A stretch of DNA of 7,516 nt from Elusimicrobiota bacterium. Lineage in GTDB: Bacteria > Elusimicrobiota > Elusimicrobia > 2-02-FULL-39-32. The DNA lies in contig JAHFCA010000069.1 in NCBI GenBank assembly GCA_023249715.1, positions 1-7,516 of the forward strand, in the 5' to 3' direction. The translations under genes were made by a program, and so were the position numbers. The notes beneath the pieces were generated by a model, which was not told the origin of the DNA, made no database searches, and saw only the letters and a program-made list of their open reading frames with translations. Within the stretch, counting starts at the first letter, position 1, and each line of letters begins with the position of its first letter. Below are positions 1-6,926 of this stretch, in pieces.

Positions 1-1
1 A

Positions 2-730
2 AGTTTAATTCCATCCAATATTAATTTAGTGGGAATGGAAGTAGAACTCATCTCAAAAGAATCGCGAGAAAACCAATTAAAAAATTTGCTGGCGCAAATA
101 GAACAAAACTATTCCTATATTTTTATAGATTGCCCGCCTTCTCTCAGTTTGCTTACGATTAACGCGCTTTGCGCGAGCCAATCGGTTTTAGTTCCTATTC
201 AATGTGAGTACTACGCTTTGGAGGGGCTTTCCCGCCTTATCGATACGTTAAACCGTTTACAAGAGTCTTTAAACCCCAGCTTAATTTTGGAAGGGGTACT
301 CATGACCATGTACGATTCTCGCATAAAATTAGGGAACGATGTCATTGCGGAAGTATCTCGAGCTTTTGAAGATAAAGTTTACAAAACTAAAATTCCACGC
401 AACGTCCGTTTAGCTGAATCTCCCGGCTATGGAAAACCGGTTTTAGTGCACGATTATTCTTCCCGCGGATCGCAGACCTATTTAAAATTGGCAAAAGAAT
501 TTTTAATTCGGAATGGTTGGGTGGAAAAAGAAGAGAAGAAAGTGGAAGAAGTTATAAATGTGGAAGTAGAAAAACCTGTAGCGGTAGAAGGTGCCGCGCC
601 CCAAGCGGATATGGCAGTCGTAGAAGCTCCTGTAAATGGGAATGGTTCAATTTCCGCAGAGTCCCACAACGGTCATAGCAATGGGCAGGAAGCCATAGTC
701 CTCCAGTCTGGAGAGGTACTCACCCAATGA
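2..730 (+). CDS. parA: ParA/Soj chromosome-partitioning ATPase, 5' end cut by window edge
   Basis: This is a deviant-Walker ParA ATPase, which binds DNA nonspecifically as an ATP dimer and works with ParB to segregate the replication origin. The frame is open from base 2, so 242 residues are visible. The KGGxGKT Walker A motif and roughly the first 100 residues lie outside the window. Visible family motifs are SLIPSNINLVGMEVEL at the very start, the Walker B-like FIDCPPSLSLLT (D at visible residue 43), and KIPRNVRLAESPGYGKPV around visible residues 127-144. The internal ATG at base 29 falls inside a conserved block and is not the start. The ATPase fold should end near visible residue 173 (NGW). 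About 69 residues follow that ordinary Soj proteins lack; they are rich in E, V, A, N and G and look disordered. The stop overlaps the parB start as ATGA, so the two genes are probably translationally coupled. Confidence 0.95.
   Translation, partial: SLIPSNINLVGMEVELISKESRENQLKNLLAQIEQNYSYIFIDCPPSLSLLTINALCASQSVLVPIQCEYYALEGLSRLIDTLNRLQESLNPSLILEGVLMTMYDSRIKLGNDVIAEVSRAFEDKVYKTKIPRNVRLAESPGYGKPVLVHDYSSRGSQTYLKLAKEFLIRNGWVEKEEKKVEEVINVEVEKPVAVEGAAPQADMAVVEAPVNGNGSISAESHNGHSNGQEAIVLQSGEVLTQ
701..716 (+). promoter_or_regulatory. parB ribosome binding site inside a small hairpin
   Basis: A Shine-Dalgarno-like GGAGAGG (710-716) lies 10 nt before the parB ATG at 727. The sequence CTCCA-GTC-TGGAG (701-713) can fold into a 5-bp stem with a 3-nt loop that covers the GGAG part. 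CCTCC at 700-704 resembles an anti-Shine-Dalgarno sequence. Because this lies in the end of parA, ribosomes finishing parA would melt it, which fits coupling through the ATGA overlap. The pairing is seen in the sequence; the regulatory role is inferred, and the stem is short enough to be chance. Confidence 0.4.
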
Positions 731-1620
731 GCGCAAGAGGTTTAGGTCGCGGTTTAGATTCTCTTATTCCATCCAATACTAGAGTTACTCCTTCAACGGA
801 TGCCAAAAGTGTTGTTCCTATTCATAGAATTCGGCCGAGTCGTTTTCAGCCACGGACCCATTTTAATGAAGAAAGTTTAAAAGAATTAGCGGAATCCATT
901 CGTTCTCAAGGTCTTATTCAGCCTTTAATTGTAACTCCCGTTAAAGATTCTGGAACCAATGGGGATACCTTGTACGAGCTCATTGCCGGAGAAAGAAGGT
1001 GGAGGGCGTCGCAAATGGCGGGGTTAACCGAGGTTCCTGTAGTCGTTAAGCCCGTCTCGGCTAAAGAGCATTTCCAGATTTCTCTTATTGAAAATATTCA
1101 ACGGGAAGATTTAAACCCCATCGAAGAGGCCCATGCCTATAAAAGATTGCTGGAAGAGTTCAACATGACCCAAGAAGTCATCTCTCACACTGTGGGTAAA
1201 AGCCGTACCGTTGTAGCCAACTCTTTACGTTTATTAGGTTTGCCGCAGCATCTGCAAAATTTGGTATCGCAGGGAGTGCTCTCCAGCGGTCATGCCCGGA
1301 GTTTAGCCTCCATTAGCGATGAGGCGGTGCTACAAGAAGTTTCCGAAAGAACAGTAAAAGAAAATTTAACCGTTCGAGATGTGGAAAAAATAGTGGCCGA
1401 TTGGAAAACTGCCATTAACACCGGTAAACTTACCGGCAATTCTTCTGGGGACCCTCACGTTTTAGATTTAGAAAAAGAGTTGGAGCAAATTTTAGGGCGT
1501 AAAGTGCAAATTCAACTTTCTGGTAAAGGGACGAATATAAAAGGTCAGGTAAAAGTGTCCTATTATTCTTTAGAAGATTTGGAAAGTCTTATACAAATTC
1601 TAAAGAAAAATAGGGCTTAG
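727..1620 (+). CDS. parB: ParB chromosome-partitioning protein, CTP-dependent parS-binding clamp
   Basis: This is a complete 297-residue ParB, the usual length for the Spo0J/ParB family. Known members bind parS, hydrolyse CTP, spread along DNA as sliding clamps and stimulate ParA. The N-terminus GLGRGLDSLIPS (residues 5-16) is the conserved segment that contacts ParA. The ParB/Srx domain follows: RPSRFQPRTHF near residue 37, the CTP-binding GERRWRA (88-94) and ENIQREDLNPIEEA (122-135). A helix-turn-helix for parS recognition covers about 147-173. A linker follows, then the C-terminal dimerisation domain (about 247-297), beginning DLEKELEQILGRKV. All key motifs look intact. The ATG start is fixed by the ATGA overlap with parA and by the conserved N-terminal segment. 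The next gene begins 9 nt after the stop, in the same frame. Confidence 0.97.
   Translation: MSARGLGRGLDSLIPSNTRVTPSTDAKSVVPIHRIRPSRFQPRTHFNEESLKELAESIRSQGLIQPLIVTPVKDSGTNGDTLYELIAGERRWRASQMAGLTEVPVVVKPVSAKEHFQISLIENIQREDLNPIEEAHAYKRLLEEFNMTQEVISHTVGKSRTVVANSLRLLGLPQHLQNLVSQGVLSSGHARSLASISDEAVLQEVSERTVKENLTVRDVEKIVADWKTAINTGKLTGNSSGDPHVLDLEKELEQILGRKVQIQLSGKGTNIKGQVKVSYYSLEDLESLIQILKKNRA
1421..1436. repeat. Interrupted palindrome in the parB linker
   Basis: CCGGTAA (1421-1427) and TTACCGG (1430-1436) are perfect inverted copies separated by AC. As RNA this gives at least a 6-bp stem (CCGGTA/TACCGG) with a 4-nt loop. It lies in codons of the poorly conserved linker (NTGKLTGN) between the helix-turn-helix and the dimerisation domain, where codon choice is freest. 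It does not resemble the parS consensus. It may be a structure in the mRNA, a protein-binding site or chance. Confidence 0.3.
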
Positions 1621-1623
1621 CCC
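1613..1623 (+). promoter_or_regulatory. Small hairpin across the parB stop, just before a TTG start
   Basis: GGGC-TTA-GCCC forms a 4-bp GC stem that includes the parB TAG stop and ends 6 nt before the TTG start of the next gene. The only Shine-Dalgarno-like bases nearby (AGGG, 1612-1615) are mostly within this stem. There is no following T run, so it is not a terminator. It could limit independent initiation at the next gene, leaving expression dependent on ribosomes leaving parB. That role is inferred. Confidence 0.25.
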
Positions 1624-1629
1624 GAATAC

Positions 1630-2622
1630 TTGAAGTTTCCTCCTCTTGGTTTTTTCTTCCTCTTCCTAGGAATTCCCTTACTCTATTCCGCCGATTCTAA
1701 AGAGTTTCCACTTTTTTTAAGCGATATTCCTGCTCCAAGCGCCTATTCTCTTTTTGCCAATGGGGGTTGGGATGGAAACTGGTACGTGGGTTCGGATACC
1801 TGTTGGGTTCAAAAGATAAGAGCCCCGTCAAAAGGTTCTTTTAAAAAGGCGTTCCTTGGGGCTAAGTTAGGCCGGGCGAAATCTGTTCCCATGACTTTGG
1901 AGAAACCGTGGATTAGAAAAAAAATTGCTGGAGAAATTTTTATTGCCCTTTCTTCCACTTATTCCTGGAAAGGCGAGGGGATGCTTTTAGTGACAACCGA
2001 AGAAATTCCGTTGGAAGCAGACCATGAAAATGCGCTACCCTTAGAAGAGTCCCACTGGTTTTGGAAAGAAATTCCCATGGATTCCATTCAATTTGAAGCG
2101 GATAATTTTATTGCCCTATGGTCTCCAACGGAGCTTTTCCATTCTGCGCAAGTGGCTCCTATTCTGGCGGGAGGGTGGGGGGATAAAGAAATAAATTCCT
2201 GGTTAATTAAGGGAGTCAAGGGGGCGCCGCCCAGCCATTTTAAATCTAAAGATTGGCGGGCTGTTACCGTTTTTGAACCCGCGATTGCCTTAAAACTAAT
2301 TCCTCAAATAACTCCTCCGGAGCCTAAAGTCGCCATTGTTCGGGTGCAAGACGGAATTTCAAATGGTAAATTAGTAAACAGAGTTTTGTGGTGTTCGGTG
2401 GCAGGGGAATCCGTGGATAGAGCTTGGGTAGAATTTTCCGAAGATGGCCAAAAATGGCAGCGCTATGGGAAACCTTTATATAAATCCCCTTACGTTTTTA
2501 TAATCGATATGGCAGAAATTCCTATCGGGCCTAAAGGAGAATGTTGGGTGCGCGTTGAAGCGGCAGATTTTTTTGAGAGCATAGGGACCAGTGAATCCAT
2601 TAATATTTTTGCTCGGAGGTAA
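1630..2622 (+). CDS. Predicted secreted protein of unknown function, TTG start
   Basis: I do not recognise this 330-residue protein. The only start that keeps a sensible N-terminus is TTG at 1630, since the parB stop lies in the same frame 9 nt upstream. It gives a signal peptide with a lysine, a hydrophobic core (GFFFLFLGIPLL) and a likely cut after YSA (residue 21). The mature part is rich in tryptophan and other aromatics (GGWDGNWYVGSD near 45-56, ESHWFWKEIP) and has cysteines at C58 and in the C-terminal region. There is no lipobox, no further membrane segment and no catalytic motif that I know. Residues about 232-328 alternate hydrophobic strands with turns (AWVEFSEDGQKWQRYG, GECWVRVEAADF), which suggests an Ig- or FN3-like beta-sandwich. 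It sits between parB and an exported protease gene, 6 nt from the latter, so co-expression with the protease is likely. The role is unknown. Confidence 0.8.
   Translation: MKFPPLGFFFLFLGIPLLYSADSKEFPLFLSDIPAPSAYSLFANGGWDGNWYVGSDTCWVQKIRAPSKGSFKKAFLGAKLGRAKSVPMTLEKPWIRKKIAGEIFIALSSTYSWKGEGMLLVTTEEIPLEADHENALPLEESHWFWKEIPMDSIQFEADNFIALWSPTELFHSAQVAPILAGGWGDKEINSWLIKGVKGAPPSHFKSKDWRAVTVFEPAIALKLIPQITPPEPKVAIVRVQDGISNGKLVNRVLWCSVAGESVDRAWVEFSEDGQKWQRYGKPLYKSPYVFIIDMAEIPIGPKGECWVRVEAADFFESIGTSESINIFARR
2615..2620 (+). promoter_or_regulatory. Ribosome binding site of the M48 protease gene
   Basis: GGAGGT is a near-perfect Shine-Dalgarno sequence, 8 nt before the ATG at 2629. It overlaps the TAA stop of the preceding gene (2620-2622). 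It is the best site in the cluster and suggests strong or partly independent translation of the protease. Confidence 0.75.
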
Positions 2623-2628
2623 CCCTAA

Positions 2629-3702
2629 ATGAAGAAGATATTTTTATTGATAGTTTCCCTCTCTCTATTGGGAATAGGTTCTCTTTCCGCAAAAAGCATA
2701 GAAAGTTGGGCGAACAGTATTCCCCTGCAGAAAAAAAGAAAAATTACTCAAAGAAATACGACCATTGCCGCTGTCCGGGGAGTGGAAGAAATTTCCGATG
2801 TGAATAGTGACGCCCGTAGCTATGAGGGAGTTAAAAAAATGGAAAGCCAATCTAATTCCCAAACGGAGGTAGACAACTTTGGCGTGGAAGGAAAACTTAA
2901 AGTACAGGGAATCCCTTCCGTTTCCACGGCGCCAGCATCGGGAGTTTCTTACTTGGCCGAGCAGGTTCCTGGAGGAACTCTGTCGGAAGCTTTACACCCC
3001 ATTTCTTTGGAAGAAGAACTAGAACTGGGGCGCGCGGTGGCCGCAAATGTAGTGGCGCAGTTTGGGTTGGTGCAAAATGATCCTTTAACTCGGTATGTCA
3101 ATAGAGTTGGACAACTGGTGGCTCGCCAATGCGGCCGACCGGAGTTATTGTATAGGTTTGCCATTCTAGACTCTCCTATTATTAATGCTTTTGCGGCTCC
3201 AGGGGGATACATCTTTATTACTCGAGGATTGCTTTCTGCTTTAAAAGATGAAGCGCAACTGGCGGCAGTCTTGGGCCATGAAATTGCCCATGTTTCTCAA
3301 AAACATGTTTTAAAAGAAATTCAAAAATCTAAGTTAGTGAGCGCTACTATTCCCGATTATGTAAAAGCTTCTGCTAAAAAAGCGCAGTGGATGAACCAAG
3401 TAACCGATTTGGCTATTCAGATGCTTTGGAAAGGGTTATCGCGGGCCGATGAATTGGAATCCGATCAGTTAGGCGGAACATTCGCATATAAAAGCGGGTA
3501 CTATTCCCAAGCTTTAATTGAAGTTTTACAGATGCTTAAAAGTAGAGCCCAAAGCCCTAAACTGGGGAAAGAACTAAAATTTTTATTGAGTACGCATCCG
3601 GATCCGGAGACTCGTCTGCAATCGGCGCAAAATTCTATAGGAGCCTATCCTTTAGAGGGAGAAAGGTTAGCAGAACGTTTTAAGATCTATGTTTCTCAAT
3701 GA
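2629..3702 (+). CDS. Exported M48-family zinc metalloprotease (BepA/LoiP-like)
   Basis: This 357-residue protein is an M48 peptidase. Family members in the periplasm degrade or help assemble misfolded outer-membrane proteins. A signal peptide covers residues 1 to about 21 (MKKIFLLIVSLSLLGIGSLSA). There is no lipobox cysteine, so it should be soluble rather than a lipoprotein. About 100 residues of polar, probably flexible sequence follow, before the family's opening helix (LEEELELGRAVAANVV). The zinc site is clear: HEIAH at 217-221 with E218 as catalytic base, and E275 in the ExxxD motif (RADELESDQLGG) as third ligand. The segment NAFAAPGGYIFITRGLL before the HEXXH and the THPDPETRL motif (322-330) are also typical. 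There is no TPR repeat region as in full-length BepA. The last 14 nt overlap the next gene. The family is certain; the substrate is unknown. Confidence 0.93.
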   Translation: MKKIFLLIVSLSLLGIGSLSAKSIESWANSIPLQKKRKITQRNTTIAAVRGVEEISDVNSDARSYEGVKKMESQSNSQTEVDNFGVEGKLKVQGIPSVSTAPASGVSYLAEQVPGGTLSEALHPISLEEELELGRAVAANVVAQFGLVQNDPLTRYVNRVGQLVARQCGRPELLYRFAILDSPIINAFAAPGGYIFITRGLLSALKDEAQLAAVLGHEIAHVSQKHVLKEIQKSKLVSATIPDYVKASAKKAQWMNQVTDLAIQMLWKGLSRADELESDQLGGTFAYKSGYYSQALIEVLQMLKSRAQSPKLGKELKFLLSTHPDPETRLQSAQNSIGAYPLEGERLAERFKIYVSQ

Positions 3703-5638
3703 ATTTAAAAATATCTTAGGAGAAGAGAATGTTCTTACAGGCGCGGTAGAACGCGCTCTTTATTCCTTTGATGCCGCTCTAGACAGAGCCATCCCTTCCG
3801 CTGTTCTTTTTCCCGAAACTACGGAACAAATTTCTCGGATTGTAAAAATTTGTTACAAGCATAAAATTCCATTTGTGGCTCGAGGAGCGGGGACAAATTT
3901 ATGTGGAGGAGTCATTCCCTTGCGCGATGCCGTTATCATTGCTCCCACCCGCATGAAAAAAATTCTGAGCATTGACCCGGAAAAGAAAATAGCCGTCGTA
4001 GAGCCGGGCCTTCCTAATCTCTATCTTAAAAAAGCGTTGGAGCCGTACGGGCTTACGTATGCTCCCGATCCTGCCAGCCAAAAAGCTTGCACGATTGGCG
4101 GAAATATTGGGACCAATGCGGGAGGCCCCCACTGTTTAAAGTATGGCGTGACTTCGCACCATGTTTTGGGCTTGGAGGTAGTTTTGCCTAATGGTGAAAT
4201 TGCGCAATTACATATCCATCAACCGGGTTCCGATTTAGTAGGTTTATGGGTGGGGTCCGAGGGGACTTTGGGAATAGTAACCAAAGCCATTTTGAATTTA
4301 GTTCCTATCCCCAAATTTATTTCTACGATGTTGGTTTCTTTTCCTACTCTAGAGGCAGCCATTCATACGGTAAGCGCTATTATTTCGCATGGAATTATTC
4401 CGGCTACGTTAGAGGCCATGGATCAGTTGACCGTCCAAGCTGTGGAACAATTTATTCATGCGGGCTACCCAACGAATGCGGGAGCTGTTTTATTGATAGA
4501 AGTGGATGGGGATACAGATTTAACTTCTCAGATTAAAGCAATTAAAACAGTGTGCTCCGAGAATGGTTCTATGGAATTTAGATTGGCCTTGAGTGAGCAG
4601 GAGCGGGAAAAGTTGTGGGAAGGGCGCAGGGGGTCTTACCCTTCTTTGGCGCGGTTAGCGCCCAACGTATTGGTGGAAGACGGCGCGGTTCCCCGAGACA
4701 AGTTACCGCAAGCTTTAAAGAAGATTCGCAACATCGCAGACCGGGCCGGGATAAAAGTATCCCTTATTTTTCATGCGGGGGACGGCAATTTGCACCCGCA
4801 AATTCTATTCGATGAAAGAGATGCCGCACTGACCCAAAAAGTTAAAAGAGCGGGATACGAGATGTTAAAAGCCTGTGTGGAGCTGGGAGGAACAATTTCT
4901 GGAGAGCATGGCATTGGAATGGATAAAAGAGAGGCGATGCGCTGGCTTTTTACTCCCGAGACTTTGGAACTTTTTAGACGAATAAAAAAAGCGCTCGACC
5001 CGGATACCCTTGCAAATCCGGATAAACTCATTCCCACCGCCACTGAGGGAAAAGGGGTGATTTCGCTGGTTAACGAAAAATGGAATAAGAATGAGGAGTC
5101 AATAGTAAAAGAATTGCTTTCTTTAAGGGCAAAGGGCAAAAAGGGAATAAAGCTTTCAACCCAAAATTTAACCGAAGTTTTAGAGCATAACGAAGAGAAT
5201 TTTACAGTGACCGTTCAATCTGGAATTCAAGTTCAGAAGTTACAGGAATTTTTAGCGCAAAAAAATCAGAAAGTTCTTTTAGAGGAGTCTGGAAATCTGG
5301 GAGAGATAGTGTTAAAAGGATGCTCGCAAGTCCCTCCATTAAGAGATCAGGTTTTGGGGATGCGCGTTCTTTTGGCCAACGGAAAAGTGGCGCGTTTTGG
5401 AGCCAAAGTCATGAAAAATGTGGCCGGCTACGATGTTTGTAAACTGCTGTTAGGATCGGGGGGCCGTTTGGGAGTAATTCTTTCTGTTATTTTAAGAACC
5501 TATCCTAAGGAGTTGCCTCTTTCTGTTCTACCGGTCGCAAAATCTTCTTTGAGCGAAGGGTGTGGTAGCGATTCTGTAGTAGAGGGACTGCATCAAAAAA
5601 TTAAGGAAGCTTTCGATCCGGAGGGAATTTTTGGATAA
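3689..5638 (+). CDS. GlcD-like FAD-linked oxidase fused to a shortened GlcE-like module
   Basis: The 649-residue protein joins two parts of a 2-hydroxy-acid (glycolate or D-lactate type) dehydrogenase. Residues 1 to about 449 are a complete GlcD-like subunit. They contain the PCMH-type FAD domain with RGAGTNLCGG (65-74) and GGNIGTNAGGPHCLKYG (137-153). The FAD-oxidase C domain follows, with HAGDGNLHP (362-370), GGTISGEHGIGMDKR (400-414) and the usual ending ALDPDTLANPDKLIP (435-449). Residues about 455-649 resemble GlcE: LSTQNLTEVLEHNEENFTVTV, QVLGMRVLLANGKV (554-567), MKNVAGYDVCKLLLGSGG (575 onward) and the terminal KIKEAFDPEGIF. This half is only about 195 residues, against about 350 in E. 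coli GlcE. The glycine-rich FAD loop and the middle substrate domain are missing or reduced. The ATG at 3689 is the only start between the upstream in-frame stop (3668-3670) and the FAD domain. The substrate cannot be told from sequence. Confidence 0.93.
   Translation: MFLNEFKNILGEENVLTGAVERALYSFDAALDRAIPSAVLFPETTEQISRIVKICYKHKIPFVARGAGTNLCGGVIPLRDAVIIAPTRMKKILSIDPEKKIAVVEPGLPNLYLKKALEPYGLTYAPDPASQKACTIGGNIGTNAGGPHCLKYGVTSHHVLGLEVVLPNGEIAQLHIHQPGSDLVGLWVGSEGTLGIVTKAILNLVPIPKFISTMLVSFPTLEAAIHTVSAIISHGIIPATLEAMDQLTVQAVEQFIHAGYPTNAGAVLLIEVDGDTDLTSQIKAIKTVCSENGSMEFRLALSEQEREKLWEGRRGSYPSLARLAPNVLVEDGAVPRDKLPQALKKIRNIADRAGIKVSLIFHAGDGNLHPQILFDERDAALTQKVKRAGYEMLKACVELGGTISGEHGIGMDKREAMRWLFTPETLELFRRIKKALDPDTLANPDKLIPTATEGKGVISLVNEKWNKNEESIVKELLSLRAKGKKGIKLSTQNLTEVLEHNEENFTVTVQSGIQVQKLQEFLAQKNQKVLLEESGNLGEIVLKGCSQVPPLRDQVLGMRVLLANGKVARFGAKVMKNVAGYDVCKLLLGSGGRLGVILSVILRTYPKELPLSVLPVAKSSLSEGCGSDSVVEGLHQKIKEAFDPEGIFG
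5620..5625 (+). promoter_or_regulatory. Ribosome binding site that fixes the TTG start of glcF
   Basis: GGAGGG lies 5 nt before TTG at 5631, inside the last codons of the upstream oxidase gene. No ATG or GTG at a suitable spacing competes before the conserved cysteine cluster, so this site supports TTG as the true start and an 8-nt overlap with the gene before. Confidence 0.7.
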
Positions 5639-6926
5639 ACAATTTATTTTGCCCATCTACCAGAATTTGGAAAAAGAATACGCGGATTCTGTAAAGTGTA
5701 ACCGTTGCGGTTTTTGTCTTACCGTTTGTCCCACCTATATGGTTACGGGCAAGGAAACGCTTTCTCCGCGGGGAAGGAACCAGGCCTTTCGCCAAATTTT
5801 AGAAGGTAAAATTCTAAATCCGGAAAAGGCGAGCGAAGTTTTTTCTACCTGTTTAACCTGCCACGCCTGTACAAATGTTTGTTTTTCTCAAGTGCCCGTT
5901 GGCAAATTAATGGCTCCGGCAAAGGCAGTGGCTCAGCAAGAAAAAATCCAGTGGATTTTATCTTTAAAAAGAAAAACTCTGAGATTTTTGTTGAGACATC
6001 GCTCCCTGTTAACATTGTTTTTATGGCCCATTTTTCTACTCAAGAGAATTGGAGTCTCCGGGCTGTTGAATTCCATCGGGATATTAAAATTATTTAGTCC
6101 CGAACTGTCTCGAGCGGAGAAAATAGTGGCAGAGGCCCCTTTAAATTTTTCTGTAAAGTTAAGCCCAATAAAAGGCAAAGAGGAACTAAACTATTTTTCC
6201 GGATGCGGAACCCATTATCTCTATCCCGCCATTGGGCAGAGGTGCTGTAAGGTTTTAGAAAAAGTTGATTTTTCTGTGAGTAAAAAACCTCACCCGTGTT
6301 GCGGCTTAATGGCGAACAGCGCTGCCGATGTAGAAGGAGCCAAGCAGTTGGCTAGAGATACTATTCGCTTTTATTCCGGGAATAACGATCCTATTTTTAT
6401 AGATGATGATTCTTGTTATGGATTTATGAAAGGATATGGAGAGCTTTTAGGGGGAGAAGCGGCTATTCTATTTTCTAAAAGAGTAAAAAATCTGGCGCAG
6501 ATCGTATCTCAAAAAAAGTTTAAGAAGAAAAATAACGATACTTCTAAAGTTGTTGTAACCTGCCACGATTCTTGCCAGATTGGAAACGCCTATCGGGAAA
6601 CTGATCCTATTCGAAAATTCTTAGAAAACCAAGAGTGGGTGGAGTTTAAAGAAATGGAAGAATCCACCTGGTGTTGTGGAGGGGCGGGCGCTTACTGTTT
6701 AAAACATCCTGAGTTGTCCGAAGAAATCTTGTTTAGAAAATTAAAGAATATAAAAGCCACAAAAGCGGAAGTTGTTATTGCCGGAGCTTCGTCTTGTACC
6801 TTGCAAATTAAGAACGGATTAAGAAACAGGAATCAAAGTTCTCCAATAAGAGTGCTCCACTTAGGAGAATTTATTGAGGAATTTGCTGCTGACGCTCTAT
6901 CTGATCTAGATAAACCTTTACCTTAA
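5631..6926 (+). CDS. glcF: GlcF-like iron-sulfur subunit of the glycolate/lactate oxidase
   Basis: This 431-residue protein is slightly longer than E. coli GlcF (407). It carries electrons from the FAD subunit towards the quinone pool at the inner face of the membrane. Two 4Fe-4S ferredoxin motifs lie at the N-terminus: CNRCGFCLTVCP (C23, C26, C29, C33) and CLTCHACTNVC (C74, C77, C80, C84). A basic and hydrophobic stretch follows (about 115-150, LLTLFLWPIFLL) that may touch the membrane. Two CCG domains come next. The first has SGCGTHY and PCCGLM (C223, C224) and ends near DDDSCYGF. The second has TCHDSCQIG and WCCGGAGAY (C348, C349) and ends near GASSCTLQI. All cluster cysteines look present. 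The gene overlaps the FAD-subunit gene by 8 nt, which supports one complex. A heterodisulfide-reductase-like or LutA-like role is less likely given this partner. Its last 56 bp overlap the convergent gene. Confidence 0.93.
   Translation: MDKQFILPIYQNLEKEYADSVKCNRCGFCLTVCPTYMVTGKETLSPRGRNQAFRQILEGKILNPEKASEVFSTCLTCHACTNVCFSQVPVGKLMAPAKAVAQQEKIQWILSLKRKTLRFLLRHRSLLTLFLWPIFLLKRIGVSGLLNSIGILKLFSPELSRAEKIVAEAPLNFSVKLSPIKGKEELNYFSGCGTHYLYPAIGQRCCKVLEKVDFSVSKKPHPCCGLMANSAADVEGAKQLARDTIRFYSGNNDPIFIDDDSCYGFMKGYGELLGGEAAILFSKRVKNLAQIVSQKKFKKKNNDTSKVVVTCHDSCQIGNAYRETDPIRKFLENQEWVEFKEMEESTWCCGGAGAYCLKHPELSEEILFRKLKNIKATKAEVVIAGASSCTLQIKNGLRNRNQSSPIRVLHLGEFIEEFAADALSDLDKPLP

Noticed and set aside
433..444. 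Perfect palindrome AAAACCGGTTTT in parA
   Set aside because: It encodes the conserved GKPVL segment, has no loop for an RNA hairpin and does not match parS. Isolated palindromes of this length occur by chance in 7.5 kb.
29..730. ATG at 29 as the start of a complete short ParA
   Set aside because: The frame is open upstream to the window edge and encodes SLIPSNINLVG, part of the conserved family sequence. The gene is truncated by the window.
8..778. 13-bp direct repeat ATTCCATCCAATA at 8-20 and 766-778, encoding IPSN in both ParA and ParB
   Set aside because: Both copies fall in independently conserved family motifs (LIPSNINL in ParA, GLDSLIPS in ParB), so the match is best explained by protein constraint and codon choice, not a functional repeat.
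3690..3705. Possible parS-like sequence TGTTTCTCAATGAATT
   Set aside because: Only the left half resembles the parS consensus TGTTTCACGTGAAACA; the right half does not, and the palindrome is lost. No other parS-like site was found by eye in the window.
4771..5139. Antisense open frame of 122 codons opposite the GlcD region, and similar frames elsewhere
   Set aside because: They lie opposite or inside strongly conserved coding sequence, lack recognisable motifs and have no good ribosome sites. They are shadows of the real genes.
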